The notes beneath the pieces were generated by a model, which searched no databases, was not told the DNA's origin, and saw only the letters and a list, made by a program, of their open reading frames with translations. Source: UMGS1590 sp963558655 (GTDB lineage: Bacteria > Bacillota > Peptococcia > Peptococcales > Peptococcaceae). From it: DNA of 64,000 nucleotides. Shown one piece after another: positions 43,384-53,225 of the stretch. The DNA lies in assembly GCA_963558655.1 (NCBI GenBank), contig CAUWHJ010000012.1, positions 24,860 through 88,859 of the forward strand, written 5' to 3'. A program made the position numbers and the translations under genes. The first letter of the stretch is position 1. Every line of letters starts with the position of its first letter.

Positions 43384-46300
43384 TCACACATTCAAAATGC
43401 GTTCAAACATAGCCGCGGTTTGTGCGCGGGTTGCCACACCCTGTGGCGCCAGTGTATCTGCTGTCATACCGCTGATGATGCCTTCTGCAACAGCCCACTG
43501 CACGCTTTCCTCTGCCCAGCTGCTCACAGCATTGGCATCGGCATAGCCATTGAGGTCGACACGGGCACTGGTATCTTCGCCTTTGTAGACAGCGTAATTC
43601 ATAAGAATAGAGGCCATCTGTTCGCGTGTAATCGGCGCATCCGGACGGAAAGTACCATCTTCGTACCCGTTCACCACACCCACGCTGGCTGCCCAGTTAG
43701 CAGCTTCAGCATACCAGGCGCCATCAGCCACATCGCTAAACGCACCACCTGCAACCACAGGCCCGCCTTCCAAGCGATGCAAAATGCTCACAATCATGGC
43801 ACGGCTGGTCGTCAGATTTGGTGAAAACGTCGTTGCACTCGTGCCTGTCATTAAACCTTCGTTAAACACCCAACACACTGGTTCATAGAACCAATCGTTT
43901 TTATCCACATCGGTGAATGGCTCGTCAAGAACTGGTTTTTCTTTTGTAAATGTCACCGTAATAGTCACACGTCCCCGAGGTTGTTCAAAGGTATACGTAC
44001 CATCTCCATTGTCCGTCACATCAACCGGATCGCCGTCCTTATCCGTCACGATGATCTCATCCACCTCAAACCCTTCGTCAGGATTTGGCGTAATCGTCAC
44101 CTCATCACCTTTCTCAGGATAGCGTGGCGAGACATCTACATCGCCGCCCTCGGTTTTCTCAATGATTGGCGGATAGCTTGGTTCGTCCCAGCCACCGCCG
44201 CCAGTGGATTCTTTTTCCCAATGGGCGTAAAGCGTGGTGTTCGTATCAAATACGGTATCCACCGTCACCTTATCGCCGCCGTCTGCTGCCGTATACCAGC
44301 CGGTGAAAATGTAACCACTGCGTGTTGCAGTTGGCAGGCTGGCAATCTTACCGCTCAAATCGGTATGCATGCTGACAACCTCACAACTGCCGCCGTTGGC
44401 GTCAAAGGTCACCACATAACCAATAGCCAGCTGGCAAACATCGCAGATAGCGTTGCCGTCATTGTCGCTATGCATCGCATAATCCGGCATACCGCTTGAT
44501 GTCAACGGACAGCCTTCATTCTGACAAGCATGCCAATGATGGGTCGCATCGCCTGACCACTCCGCCGCCCAACTGTGCGTGTGATTGTTTGGCTTAAACA
44601 CCACTTTGATGTCTAAGTTGTCCGGATACTGCGTATCCTGTCTCACCGATGCCGTGTAAACATCGGCACGAATCCCATCCAGCTTAAGCGTCATCGCGTC
44701 CACATCGGCATACGCATAACCAGAATCTGCCTGTACACGCATCACTGCCGTATAAGTCTGTCCTGCTTCAAAGGCATCGCCTTCAAACACCACTTCATCC
44801 GGTGATTCGCCGACAAACCATCGAACAGTATTCCCGGCTTTTGCAGATGCCATACGTTGTGTTGCAACACCATCTTCACCGTCCACATCTTCCCAGCCAT
44901 CAATGCCGCCGATGACTTCATTAGCCGGTACCATCAGGTCATAATGCGCCCCATCCGGCACGCCAACATTCTGTACCGGCACACCACCGGTCACAGGCGC
45001 TTCTAAACCGGTGATGCTAATCTGGGTAATATCTTCCGCAACGACACGCAGCGTGTAATTGGCAACCACATCATTGTAAACCTCATTGCCTGCCATCGTC
45101 GCAGTGATATTCACTTCACCGATTTTATCATCCAAAAGACGAACCTGCCCATTTTCATCAATGGTTGCAATGTCACTGCCTTTAACAACCGCCCATTGCA
45201 CCGGCTGGTTTGTCGAACCGCCGCTGGCAGTCAGGGTAAAGCCCTGGGCCGCTTCTTCACTTCCTGCATAAATCGTATGGTTTTCCGGTCCACCACTAAT
45301 CACCAACGGAGCCTGGTCCGCTTTACCGGTGCGCGTTATGCTTGGCAATGGTGTTTGTTTGTTATTGATGAGCACCGGTAAATATCCGGTGAGACCGTTA
45401 TTCTCTTCTTTTTCCCAAACACTTGTTTCCAGCCCCAGATTGTTCTGCCAAGTATCGTTATCCGTTGCATCATTGACACTTACCGCATAGTCGCCGGTGC
45501 CGTATCCTTCGATGTAATGCACGTTTTCAAGGGTTTCTTTCACTTCAACATCGGTATCGCGATTGCCAATGATGCCACCGGCTTCTGCGCCACTCACTGC
45601 GCCCGCCTGATAGCACTGTTTAAGCGTCAAGGACAACCCATCTCCACTAGGTGCCGACACCTGACCAACCAGTCCACCCACATATAATTCAGGCGCCTCT
45701 GCGGTATTCTTTAGCGCGCCCACATTATAACAGTTTTCAATAGTTGTTTGCGGACGCATAAAGCGCCCCACTAAACCACCGAGGGTTCCCTTGCCCGTGT
45801 CAATACCCGGCGTTATCGTGACCGCACCACAGTTGTAAGAATTAGCAACTGTGGCTTTGTTCGCCAAATTGGCTACGAACCCACCACTGTAAACATACTG
45901 ACCTGTCGCTTCCACATCGCCGCTATTACTGCAATTCGTTATGGTAATCACACTTGCAGTACCAACGAGACCACCGCTATAACTTTCTCTAAGCTCTGTC
46001 ACCGATACCTTGCCGGTGTTATGACAGTTATTCATAGTTACCCAACAGCTCGTATCCAAAATTGTCGGAGCTATCGCACCTAAGATACCACCACCACGAA
46101 TCAAACCATCTGTTACACTTTCGCCGTTGGCAGCAACGTCCGCTTCGTTTCTGGAATCTTGAATATGATTGTCCATGCCGGAATAAACCATCCCAACGAT
46201 ACCGCCAATAGAACCCTGACCTGTTACAGAGATTGTTCCATTATTGGTACAAGCATTGATGCTGCCGTTAAATAAACGACCAACAATGCCACCAGCGCCT

Positions 46301-47157
46301 CCCTGGTTAGACTGCTTTGCACTGTTTAATGCAGCATTATTTACGCAGTTATTAACGACGGCACCGTCTGAGTTCGCACCGACAATACCGCCGAGCCCTC
46401 CATAGCCTTGAGCCGAAGAAATAGTTCCGTTGCTCTGGCAACCATCGACAGAGCTGTCATCTTCCGATGAACCGACCACGCCGCCGATGCCATGCTCCCA
46501 GTCTATCTGTTGACTTACATCAATGACGCCACTGAACGAGCAGTTTGACACCTTAGCAGGTTCCTTTCTGTCATCCGTAACTGACATACTTCCACTTTCT
46601 CCAGCAATACCGCCAATATCTATCTTTGTATCGCTCGTTGTTTCGCTGTTTCCAATACGAATATCTGCTTCTGTTAAATGAAGATTTCTAACTTCACCAC
46701 CCTGAAGCATTGAAATAAAGCCAACCGGGTTAGACGAAATTGCTACCGATTCATCTGTAATCGTCATCCCCTTGATGGTGGCACCGTTCCCCTCAAGCGT
46801 GCCGCGAAAAGAACAGATTGGTTCCCACAAATGACCCGAAAGATCATAGATCGTATTCTCTTTTAGCTTAACCGTTTTTCCTTCAAAATTCTTTTTTCCT
46901 TTATCTGAATCATTGGGATCTGTCAAAACAGCTAAACCTGCAAGCTGTGCCGTATTTTCTAACGTAAATTCTGTCTTAGAATCATCGTACCATGAAATAT
47001 CATAATTACCCTCATCAGTCCAGTTTCCGCTAGCAGCAGCGGACTGCTGCACTGCTCCCATGTTATCCGCCGCTTCTGCCGCCACCGGCGGCAGAAATGA
47101 TAGCATCATCGCTGCACAAAGCAGCGCGCTAAGACATTTTCTTCCTAACTTATGCAT
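43384..47157 (-). CDS. Large SLH-domain surface protein (GLUG/InlB-repeat)
   Basis: A 1257-residue secreted protein. Signal peptide about 1-30 (ending AAEAA). Residues 140-560 hold GLUG-type beta-helix repeats (IGGIAGES, GGVVGSSED, LGGIVGANSDG, GGIVGRLFNG, GGLVGTAS, GGLVGQVS). An Ig-like/BIG segment follows (about 620-720), then a His/Cys module (HHWHACQNEGC...CDVCQL, about 900-950) and a Listeria-Bacteroides repeat (VTFDANGG...GYIFTGWYTAADGG). After that come a DVSPRYPEKGDEVTITPNPDEGFEV repeat-type domain and three C-terminal SLH repeats (FTDVDKNDWFYEPVCWVFNEG, WYAEAANWAASVGV, WAEESVQWAVAEGIISG). An adhesin or S-layer component is inferred. GGGAGGAAAAAACC gives the start. Its leader contains a terminator-like hairpin and a tetranucleotide repeat. 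Confidence 0.9.
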   Translation of the reverse strand: MHKLGRKCLSALLCAAMMLSFLPPVAAEAADNMGAVQQSAAASGNWTDEGNYDISWYDDSKTEFTLENTAQLAGLAVLTDPNDSDKGKKNFEGKTVKLKENTIYDLSGHLWEPICSFRGTLEGNGATIKGMTITDESVAISSNPVGFISMLQGGEVRNLHLTEADIRIGNSETTSDTKIDIGGIAGESGSMSVTDDRKEPAKVSNCSFSGVIDVSQQIDWEHGIGGVVGSSEDDSSVDGCQSNGTISSAQGYGGLGGIVGANSDGAVVNNCVNNAALNSAKQSNQGGAGGIVGRLFNGSINACTNNGTISVTGQGSIGGIVGMVYSGMDNHIQDSRNEADVAANGESVTDGLIRGGGILGAIAPTILDTSCWVTMNNCHNTGKVSVTELRESYSGGLVGTASVITITNCSNSGDVEATGQYVYSGGFVANLANKATVANSYNCGAVTITPGIDTGKGTLGGLVGRFMRPQTTIENCYNVGALKNTAEAPELYVGGLVGQVSAPSGDGLSLTLKQCYQAGAVSGAEAGGIIGNRDTDVEVKETLENVHYIEGYGTGDYAVSVNDATDNDTWQNNLGLETSVWEKEENNGLTGYLPVLINNKQTPLPSITRTGKADQAPLVISGGPENHTIYAGSEEAAQGFTLTASGGSTNQPVQWAVVKGSDIATIDENGQVRLLDDKIGEVNITATMAGNEVYNDVVANYTLRVVAEDITQISITGLEAPVTGGVPVQNVGVPDGAHYDLMVPANEVIGGIDGWEDVDGEDGVATQRMASAKAGNTVRWFVGESPDEVVFEGDAFEAGQTYTAVMRVQADSGYAYADVDAMTLKLDGIRADVYTASVRQDTQYPDNLDIKVVFKPNNHTHSWAAEWSGDATHHWHACQNEGCPLTSSGMPDYAMHSDNDGNAICDVCQLAIGYVVTFDANGGSCEVVSMHTDLSGKIASLPTATRSGYIFTGWYTAADGGDKVTVDTVFDTNTTLYAHWEKESTGGGGWDEPSYPPIIEKTEGGDVDVSPRYPEKGDEVTITPNPDEGFEVDEIIVTDKDGDPVDVTDNGDGTYTFEQPRGRVTITVTFTKEKPVLDEPFTDVDKNDWFYEPVCWVFNEGLMTGTSATTFSPNLTTSRAMIVSILHRLEGGPVVAGGAFSDVADGAWYAEAANWAASVGVVNGYEDGTFRPDAPITREQMASILMNYAVYKGEDTSARVDLNGYADANAVSSWAEESVQWAVAEGIISGMTADTLAPQGVATRAQTAAMFERILNV

Positions 47158-47200
47158 GGTTTTTTCCTCCCTTTCAACGATCATTATCAACAAGCGACAT

Positions 47201-47250
47201 AAAAATAGGGCGCATCACGCCCGTGGAATCGCCACGGACGTGATGCGCCC
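47201..47250 (-). promoter_or_regulatory. Terminator-like attenuator in the leader of the large SLH gene
   Basis: A 19-bp stem, 47208-47226 with 47232-47250 (one mismatch), five-base loop, then TATTTTT on the minus strand (47201-47207). It stands between the upstream promoter and the SLH start codon at 47157. Confidence 0.7.
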
Positions 47251-47301
47251 TGAAAAGAACGGTGATGAAATTTTACGCAGCAAAAAGAATCAGACTGCGC
47301 C

Positions 47302-47388
<87 letters not shown>

Positions 47389-47500
47389 CCCCTAACGTCA
47401 CTATTGCTGTGCAATTCTTTAGAAAATTATATCACAAAAAAGCGACGTTTGACCATACCTTTTCCTACTGCCATAGACTCTATTCACACAAGCGCACAAA

Positions 47501-47535
47501 AAACGACGGTTCTCCGCAGAGGAAAACCGTCGTTT
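47501..47535 (-). terminator. Terminator of the nuo operon
   Basis: AAACGACGGTT (47501-47511) pairs with AACCGTCGTTT (47525-47535); six T follow on the minus strand. Confidence 0.92.
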
Positions 47536-47551
47536 GTAGTCGCTATCGCGA

Positions 47552-48991
47552 TTAGAAGAGCTGCATGGTGCTCAATGCATTGGCGCCCGCTTCAACCATT
47601 GGATTAAAGAAGAGGCCCATGGCAATGCTGGCAATCATGCAGATCGCAAGCGCAATCTTGATGCCGATTGGCGATTTGATCTTGGATTGTTCAACACCTT
47701 CTGGTACTGGCGCGAAATAACATTCGCGAACGAGACGCAGATAGTAGTAAACCGAGATCATGCTGAACAAGAGTGCGATGATCGAGAAGATCAGATACCC
47801 GGACTGAATGGTCGAGGTGAAGATGAGGAACTTCCCGATGAAACCACCGGTTGGTGGCAGACCGCCGAGGGAGATCATGAAGATGAAAAGCCCAGCGGCA
47901 ATGAGTGGGGAGCGTTTGCTCATACCGGCATATTTCTTCATATCAGTGGTACCGGTTGCCAGTTCAACGTTAGACGCTGCAATGAAGGCGCCGATGTTGG
48001 CGAACGCATAAGCAGCCACGTAGAAGCAGATGGCGATGATGCCCATGGTGTTGGCTGCAGCTACGGCGAGCAGCAGATAACCAACCTGTGCAATGGAGGA
48101 GTATGCAAGCATACGTTTTACATCGCGCTGTGGAATGGCAACAAGGTTCCCAAAGATGATGGAGAGCATCGCCAGAGCGATGATAACGGTCAACCAGGAT
48201 TCTGCATAGTACACAAAGTAGTTAAAGAGCAGACGGCAAAGCACGCCAAGGGTGGCTACTTTGGCACCAACAGCGAGGAAACCAGCTACTGGCGTTGGCG
48301 CACCTTGATAGATATCCGGCGCCCACATATGGAATGGCACAGCACTGAGTTTGTAGGCAAAGCCCACCAAAAAGAGCAGCACGCCCAAAACCATGAAGGC
48401 GGTGTGAGAAAATACGCTGATGTTCATGGCCATTTCCAGGAACACAGTGGTACCCATGAAGCCATAAATCAGGGAGATACCATAGAGCATAACAGCGGAG
48501 CTGAGTGCTGAAAGCACGAGGTATTTGATGCTGGCTTCACTGGAAAGTGCATTGCGGCGAACGATACCGATGAGCACGATGAAGCTCATGGTCATCAGTT
48601 CAAGGCCGACATACAGGGTGATGAGGTCGCCTGCGGAGGTGAAAACCATCATCCCAAGGGTGGCAAACACGATGAGAATGTAGTATTCCGCTTCTTTGTA
48701 ACCTTTTTTCTTCACATATTCTGTGGAGCAAAGGCTAATAAGAACAGCGCAGACGAGAATCATTTCTTTGAAGAAAAGGCTGTAATTGTCGGTATAGTAC
48801 ATACCGCCAAAGGTGATGCCAACTTCCGGTGGATAGACAATGCCAATCACGCCGATAATCACCAAACCAAGCACGGTAATCCAACCATATGGCAAGTTTG
48901 AGCCTTTACGGGTCAGCAGCTTAACGAGAAGAAGGATCACGCCAAGGCCGAATGTTAACAATTCCATTGTAATCGCTTGAAAACTCAGCAT
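47552..48991 (-). CDS. nuoN: NADH-quinone oxidoreductase subunit N
   Basis: A 479-residue antiporter-like membrane subunit of complex I with about 14 helices. The conserved proton/ion-channel region shows GLELMTMSFIVLIG (Glu of helix 5) and AYKLSAVPFHMWAPDIYQGAPTPV (Lys of helix 7 and the following loop), plus RDVKRMLAYSSIAQVGY. It is the last gene of the operon and starts within the nuoM stop codon. Confidence 0.95.
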   Translation of the reverse strand: MLSFQAITMELLTFGLGVILLLVKLLTRKGSNLPYGWITVLGLVIIGVIGIVYPPEVGITFGGMYYTDNYSLFFKEMILVCAVLISLCSTEYVKKKGYKEAEYYILIVFATLGMMVFTSAGDLITLYVGLELMTMSFIVLIGIVRRNALSSEASIKYLVLSALSSAVMLYGISLIYGFMGTTVFLEMAMNISVFSHTAFMVLGVLLFLVGFAYKLSAVPFHMWAPDIYQGAPTPVAGFLAVGAKVATLGVLCRLLFNYFVYYAESWLTVIIALAMLSIIFGNLVAIPQRDVKRMLAYSSIAQVGYLLLAVAAANTMGIIAICFYVAAYAFANIGAFIAASNVELATGTTDMKKYAGMSKRSPLIAAGLFIFMISLGGLPPTGGFIGKFLIFTSTIQSGYLIFSIIALLFSMISVYYYLRLVRECYFAPVPEGVEQSKIKSPIGIKIALAICMIASIAMGLFFNPMVEAGANALSTMQLF

Positions 48992-50529
48992 TAGAAGATC
49001 CCTCCAATCACGCTAGATTCGATCGCTTGAGCAATAGGTGCCACGCCAGATTCGATCATTGCGCCGATACCGTGTGGATAGATACCAAAGACGAAGAGCG
49101 CAATAACGAGCACGCATGGACCAACGAGGTAAATCCCATGAATATCATGCAAATGATCCCATTTTGGATTGCGAGGCCCCATGAATGCGATGCGGACAGC
49201 ACGCAAGCAGTAGGTCGCCGTGATGACGATACCGCTGATAGCGATAACAGCCATGAAACGATAGCTGATAAAACCAAGGATGAGTTTGTCGCTGGTGAAA
49301 GTGCCCATGAAGATGAGGAATTCGGCAACAAAGTTGAACATCCCAGGCAAGCCCAGGCAAGCGAGTGCAGCCAGGGAGAAGAGCACACCGGCTTTTGGCA
49401 TTTGTTTTGCAAGGCCGCCGAAAGCGGTGATGTCACGCGTGCCAGCTTCATGATAAATGTAGCCGATAACGCTGAAGAAGAGTGCCATCATGAGACCATG
49501 AGCAACCATCTGGCTGACAGCACCGGAGAGGCTCATGAGGTTCAAGGTCGATACACCCAGGAGGATGTAACCCATGTGGCTCACGCAGGCATAACCAACG
49601 AAGAGCTTCATGTCTTTCTGTACCATAGCGATGAACGCACCATAGATGATGTTAATCATGCACAACAGCCCAATCACCGGTGCCCAGAACTGTGCCCCTT
49701 CAGGGAAGAAGCTGACAGCGCAGCGGATGAGCCCATAAGCACCGAGCTTGACGATAACGCCGGCATGGAGCATGGAAACAGCCGTTGGTGCGGCAGCATA
49801 ACCAAGTGGAGACCAGGTGTGGAATGGGAACATCTTAACGAGGAACCCAAAGCCAAAGGCAAGAAATGCATAAGCAAAGATCTGGAAGTTGGTGCTGTAT
49901 GTAATGGTTGCCAACTCATCCATGTTAAGGGTGAGGTTGCTCAAGCCGAGGTCACTGGCTGCATAGAGATACATAGAAATAATCCCTACGAGTACGAAAA
50001 CGGAACCAATTAAGAGGTACAGCACAAGTTTCATTGCGGCGTAATCTTTACGAACGGAGCCCCAAACACCAACCAAGGTATACATTGGTACGAGCGCCAG
50101 TTCGAAGAAGATATAGAAGAACAAGAGGTTTTGCGAAGCGAATACGCCATAAACCCCGCAAACCAAAATCATCAAAAATACGAAGAATTCTTTCGTTCGG
50201 GTGTTCATATCATAAGAAATGCACGCCCCGGCGAAAATGATTAAGCTGGTCAAAAGCATCAGCGGCGCGCTGATCCCATCCACTGCCATGATGTAGTTGA
50301 TACCCAAGAACTCAGATACAGGGATGTTTTCAACGAACTGCATACCGCCTTCGCTGACATTGTATTGCGCGAACATGAAGAGTGTGAGCAGAAGGTTCAC
50401 GCCCATGAATCCAATGACCGTTTTCTTAATCATGTCAACCTTATCAGATGGCATGAAGAGAACAACAATGGCACAAAGGATTGGCATCAATGTAATCAGC
50501 GACAGAATTGGAAATCCTAAACTATTCAT
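48991..50529 (-). CDS. nuoM: NADH-quinone oxidoreductase subunit M
   Basis: A 512-residue antiporter-like subunit. Key channel residues lie in FYIFFELALVPMYTLVG (Glu in helix 5) and VKMFPFHTWSPLGYAAAPTAVSMLHAG (Lys and His of helices 7-8), with KLFVGYACVSHMGYILLG later. GGAGGGATGTAGTCA precedes the ATG; the gene follows nuoL by 3 bases. Confidence 0.95.
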   Translation of the reverse strand: MNSLGFPILSLITLMPILCAIVVLFMPSDKVDMIKKTVIGFMGVNLLLTLFMFAQYNVSEGGMQFVENIPVSEFLGINYIMAVDGISAPLMLLTSLIIFAGACISYDMNTRTKEFFVFLMILVCGVYGVFASQNLLFFYIFFELALVPMYTLVGVWGSVRKDYAAMKLVLYLLIGSVFVLVGIISMYLYAASDLGLSNLTLNMDELATITYSTNFQIFAYAFLAFGFGFLVKMFPFHTWSPLGYAAAPTAVSMLHAGVIVKLGAYGLIRCAVSFFPEGAQFWAPVIGLLCMINIIYGAFIAMVQKDMKLFVGYACVSHMGYILLGVSTLNLMSLSGAVSQMVAHGLMMALFFSVIGYIYHEAGTRDITAFGGLAKQMPKAGVLFSLAALACLGLPGMFNFVAEFLIFMGTFTSDKLILGFISYRFMAVIAISGIVITATYCLRAVRIAFMGPRNPKWDHLHDIHGIYLVGPCVLVIALFVFGIYPHGIGAMIESGVAPIAQAIESSVIGGIF

Positions 50530-50532
50530 TGA

Positions 50533-52401
50533 CTACATCCCTCCTAACATCGGCATGGCTTTCCATAGCACGATTACAAGCACCGCAAAGAACATGACCA
50601 CTGCATATGTCTGCAAGTTACCGGTTTCTGTTTTACGCAGTTTCGCACCAAGCCATTTGGTGACGTTGGCCACGCAATCGAGGAAGCCGTCGATGATGTA
50701 GGTATCGAACCATTTGCATACATAGGAGAAGCCCATGACCACTACATCGAAAATCCACTGATAAATCTGGTCGATGTAGAAGCGGTTGGAGAGGATGCCA
50801 TAAATTGGCCCGCTTGCTTTCGCAATCTTAGCTGGGTCGATGCTCTTCTTATAATACATGAGATACGCAAGACCAATACCAGCGAGTGCCAATACCGTGG
50901 ACAAAATCATCACAAAGTAGTTGGCTTCTGGATGATGTGGTTCGCCATAGAAAACGTAAGATGCGTAGCCGTTGTGCATGAAAGGCGCACCGAGGAACCC
51001 TGCAAAAATTGCAAACACAGAGAGAACAATTAAAGGCACAGTCATGACTTTTGGCGATTCATGGAGATGGCCATGCGGCGTATGATTTTCACCAAAGAAG
51101 GTACGGAAAATCAAGCGGAACATATAGAAGGCCGTCATGAAGGCAACGATTTCAGCAACAATGAAGTAGCCATAATGACCAGTGGTGTAAGCAGTGGTGA
51201 TAATTTCATCTTTGGACCAGAAGCCCGCAAATGGGAAGATACCAGCCAATGCCAAGGAACCAATGATGAAGGTAACGGTGGTAACTGGCATATATTTTCT
51301 CAGTCCACCCATCATGGCCATATCGTTAGAGCCAACGCAGTGAATCACAGAACCTGCGCCAAGGAAGAGCAGCGCTTTGAAGAACGCATGAGTGCCCAAA
51401 TGGAAGGTCGCTGCAGTAATGGTGCCAAGGCCGATGGCCATCACCATGTAGCCGAGCTGACTCATCGTAGAGAACGCCAGAACACGCTTGATGTCGTTGT
51501 TAACAAGTGCCATGCAAGCAGCGAAGATGGCGGTGAAACCACCGATGAAAGCAATCACTTCCATGGTCAGCGTTGCACTGGAGAAAAGCGCAAACTGACG
51601 TGCCAGGAGATAAACACCGGCAGCGACCATGGTTGCAGCATGGATCAGTGCAGAAACTGGCGTAGGACCTTCCATGGCGTCTGGCAGCCATACGTGCAGT
51701 GGAAACTGAGCAGACTTACCAATAGGCCCAATGAATACAAGGATACCCATGAGCGCAACCAGCGCTTCATTACCATAGGCAGGAATAAGTTCGGAAAGCT
51801 CGGTGAAATTGAAGGTGCCAAAAGTGGCAAAAATCAAGAAGAAACCGAGCATGAAGCCGAAGTCGGCAAGACGGTTGAAGAGGAAGGCTTTCTGGCTCGC
51901 ACGCGCTGCGCTGTCGGTATCATAGTAGTAACCGATGAGCAGGTAAGAGCACAGACCCACCATTTCCCAACCGAAGAAGATGAAGAAATAGTTGTTAGCA
52001 ACAACCAAAAGCAGCATCGAAAATACGAAGAGGCTCAGGTAGCTGAAGAAGCGAGGCGTACCAGGATCTCCATGCATATAGCCAACAGAATAAATGGCAA
52101 CCAACGTGGCAACAAGCATCACCACGAAGAGCATCATGGCAGTCAGTGGGTCGATGAGGAAGCCAAGTTCAATAGAGAAATTGCCAATAGCCAGCCATTC
52201 AATGCCGTATTCAATTGGATCGTTCATCGTGGCAGCGCCGCCAAGCACTTCCAAACCGATGCCACTGGCAATGATGAGGTCAATCACAAAGACACCAATA
52301 ACGATGCCCACAGTAAGGTTTTTGCTACGACCGGTAAAGAGACCTGTCACAGCAAAAGCAAGGAGCGGCAATAATGGCAATAACCAAGCGTATTGTATCA
52401 T
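50533..52401 (-). CDS. nuoL: NADH-quinone oxidoreductase subunit L
   Basis: A 622-residue antiporter-like subunit with about 16 helices and the long C-terminal extension that in complex I forms the lateral helix. Channel motifs are FFIFFGWEMVGLCSYLLIG and GKSAQFPLHVWLPDAMEGPTPVSALIHAA. Lower C-terminal conservation is normal for the family. GGGGGGTAATTTGAA precedes the ATG. Confidence 0.95.
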   Translation of the reverse strand: MIQYAWLLPLLPLLAFAVTGLFTGRSKNLTVGIVIGVFVIDLIIASGIGLEVLGGAATMNDPIEYGIEWLAIGNFSIELGFLIDPLTAMMLFVVMLVATLVAIYSVGYMHGDPGTPRFFSYLSLFVFSMLLLVVANNYFFIFFGWEMVGLCSYLLIGYYYDTDSAARASQKAFLFNRLADFGFMLGFFLIFATFGTFNFTELSELIPAYGNEALVALMGILVFIGPIGKSAQFPLHVWLPDAMEGPTPVSALIHAATMVAAGVYLLARQFALFSSATLTMEVIAFIGGFTAIFAACMALVNNDIKRVLAFSTMSQLGYMVMAIGLGTITAATFHLGTHAFFKALLFLGAGSVIHCVGSNDMAMMGGLRKYMPVTTVTFIIGSLALAGIFPFAGFWSKDEIITTAYTTGHYGYFIVAEIVAFMTAFYMFRLIFRTFFGENHTPHGHLHESPKVMTVPLIVLSVFAIFAGFLGAPFMHNGYASYVFYGEPHHPEANYFVMILSTVLALAGIGLAYLMYYKKSIDPAKIAKASGPIYGILSNRFYIDQIYQWIFDVVVMGFSYVCKWFDTYIIDGFLDCVANVTKWLGAKLRKTETGNLQTYAVVMFFAVLVIVLWKAMPMLGGM

Positions 52402-52416
52402 TTCAAATTACCCCCC

Positions 52417-52725
52417 TTACCACTTCAACCAGTCAATCTTCGCTACATCGCTGTTGCCGCTTTCGCGGAAATGTTTGATGATGAGCGCCAGACCAACAGC
52501 AACTTCCGTTGCCGCAACAACAAGAATGATCAATACAAAAGCGTAACCATCAACATTGCCGATACCGACAAAACGGTTAAACGCCAAGAGGTTGATATTG
52601 ACCGCATTTAACATCAATTCAACGCCCATAAGCACCGCAACAACGTTGCGCTTTGCCAAGGCATTGAAGAGGCCGATGGCAAAGAGAAAAGCCGCCAACA
52701 GCAAATAGTGTGTGAGTCCGATCAC
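52417..52725 (-). CDS. nuoK: NADH-quinone oxidoreductase subunit K
   Basis: A 102-residue three-helix subunit. The conserved glutamates sit in VLMGVELMLNAVNINLLAF and AATEVAVGLALI. The start is GTG at 52725, overlapping the nuoJ stop (GTGA) with GGAGG 10 bases upstream. Confidence 0.95.
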   Translation of the reverse strand: MIGLTHYLLLAAFLFAIGLFNALAKRNVVAVLMGVELMLNAVNINLLAFNRFVGIGNVDGYAFVLIILVVAATEVAVGLALIIKHFRESGNSDVAKIDWLKW

Positions 52726-53225
52726 TGGCCATCATCCTCCTTCCCAATGACGATTGCACCGATCATCCCAACGAGCAGGAGCAATGCAACCAATTCAACC
52801 GGCAATACATAGGTGCCGAAGAGTTCAACCCCAAGCTGGGTCAGCCAATCTTCAGGCAACGCTTCTGGGGTAACAAGATTCAAACTGCGAATAGCAATAG
52901 CCATCACCACTGCAAGACCAACAGCAACTACACCTGCACCCACCACAGTTTTCGAGAATGGGTTGGTTCCATCAAAGTTTTCCTGATTGGCATGACGTGT
53001 CAGCATAATTGCAAAAACGGTGAGAATCGTAATGGCGCCAACGTATACCATGATCTGAACCACTGCGAAAAATGAGAGCTGCATGGTGGCATAAATGCCG
53101 GCAACCCCAATAAAACACAGAACCATGGACAACGCACTATAAAGGATGTTTTTATGAGCAACCATCATGAGCGCCCCAAAGATGACAACGAAAGCCATCG
53201 CATAAAAGAGAACTGGCGAAATCAT
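52722..53225 (-). CDS. nuoJ: NADH-quinone oxidoreductase subunit J
   Basis: A 167-residue subunit with five membrane helices and the conserved VVQIMVYVGAITILTVFAIML segment, whose Tyr and pi-bulge region contribute to the E-channel. It overlaps nuoI by ATGA and nuoK by four bases. Confidence 0.95.
   Translation of the reverse strand: MISPVLFYAMAFVVIFGALMMVAHKNILYSALSMVLCFIGVAGIYATMQLSFFAVVQIMVYVGAITILTVFAIMLTRHANQENFDGTNPFSKTVVGAGVVAVGLAVVMAIAIRSLNLVTPEALPEDWLTQLGVELFGTYVLPVELVALLLLVGMIGAIVIGKEDDGQ

Noticed and set aside
51061..52374. 437-codon open frame opposite nuoL
   Set aside because: Mirror frame of a hydrophobic gene, giving a typical His/Glu/Gly-rich artefact.
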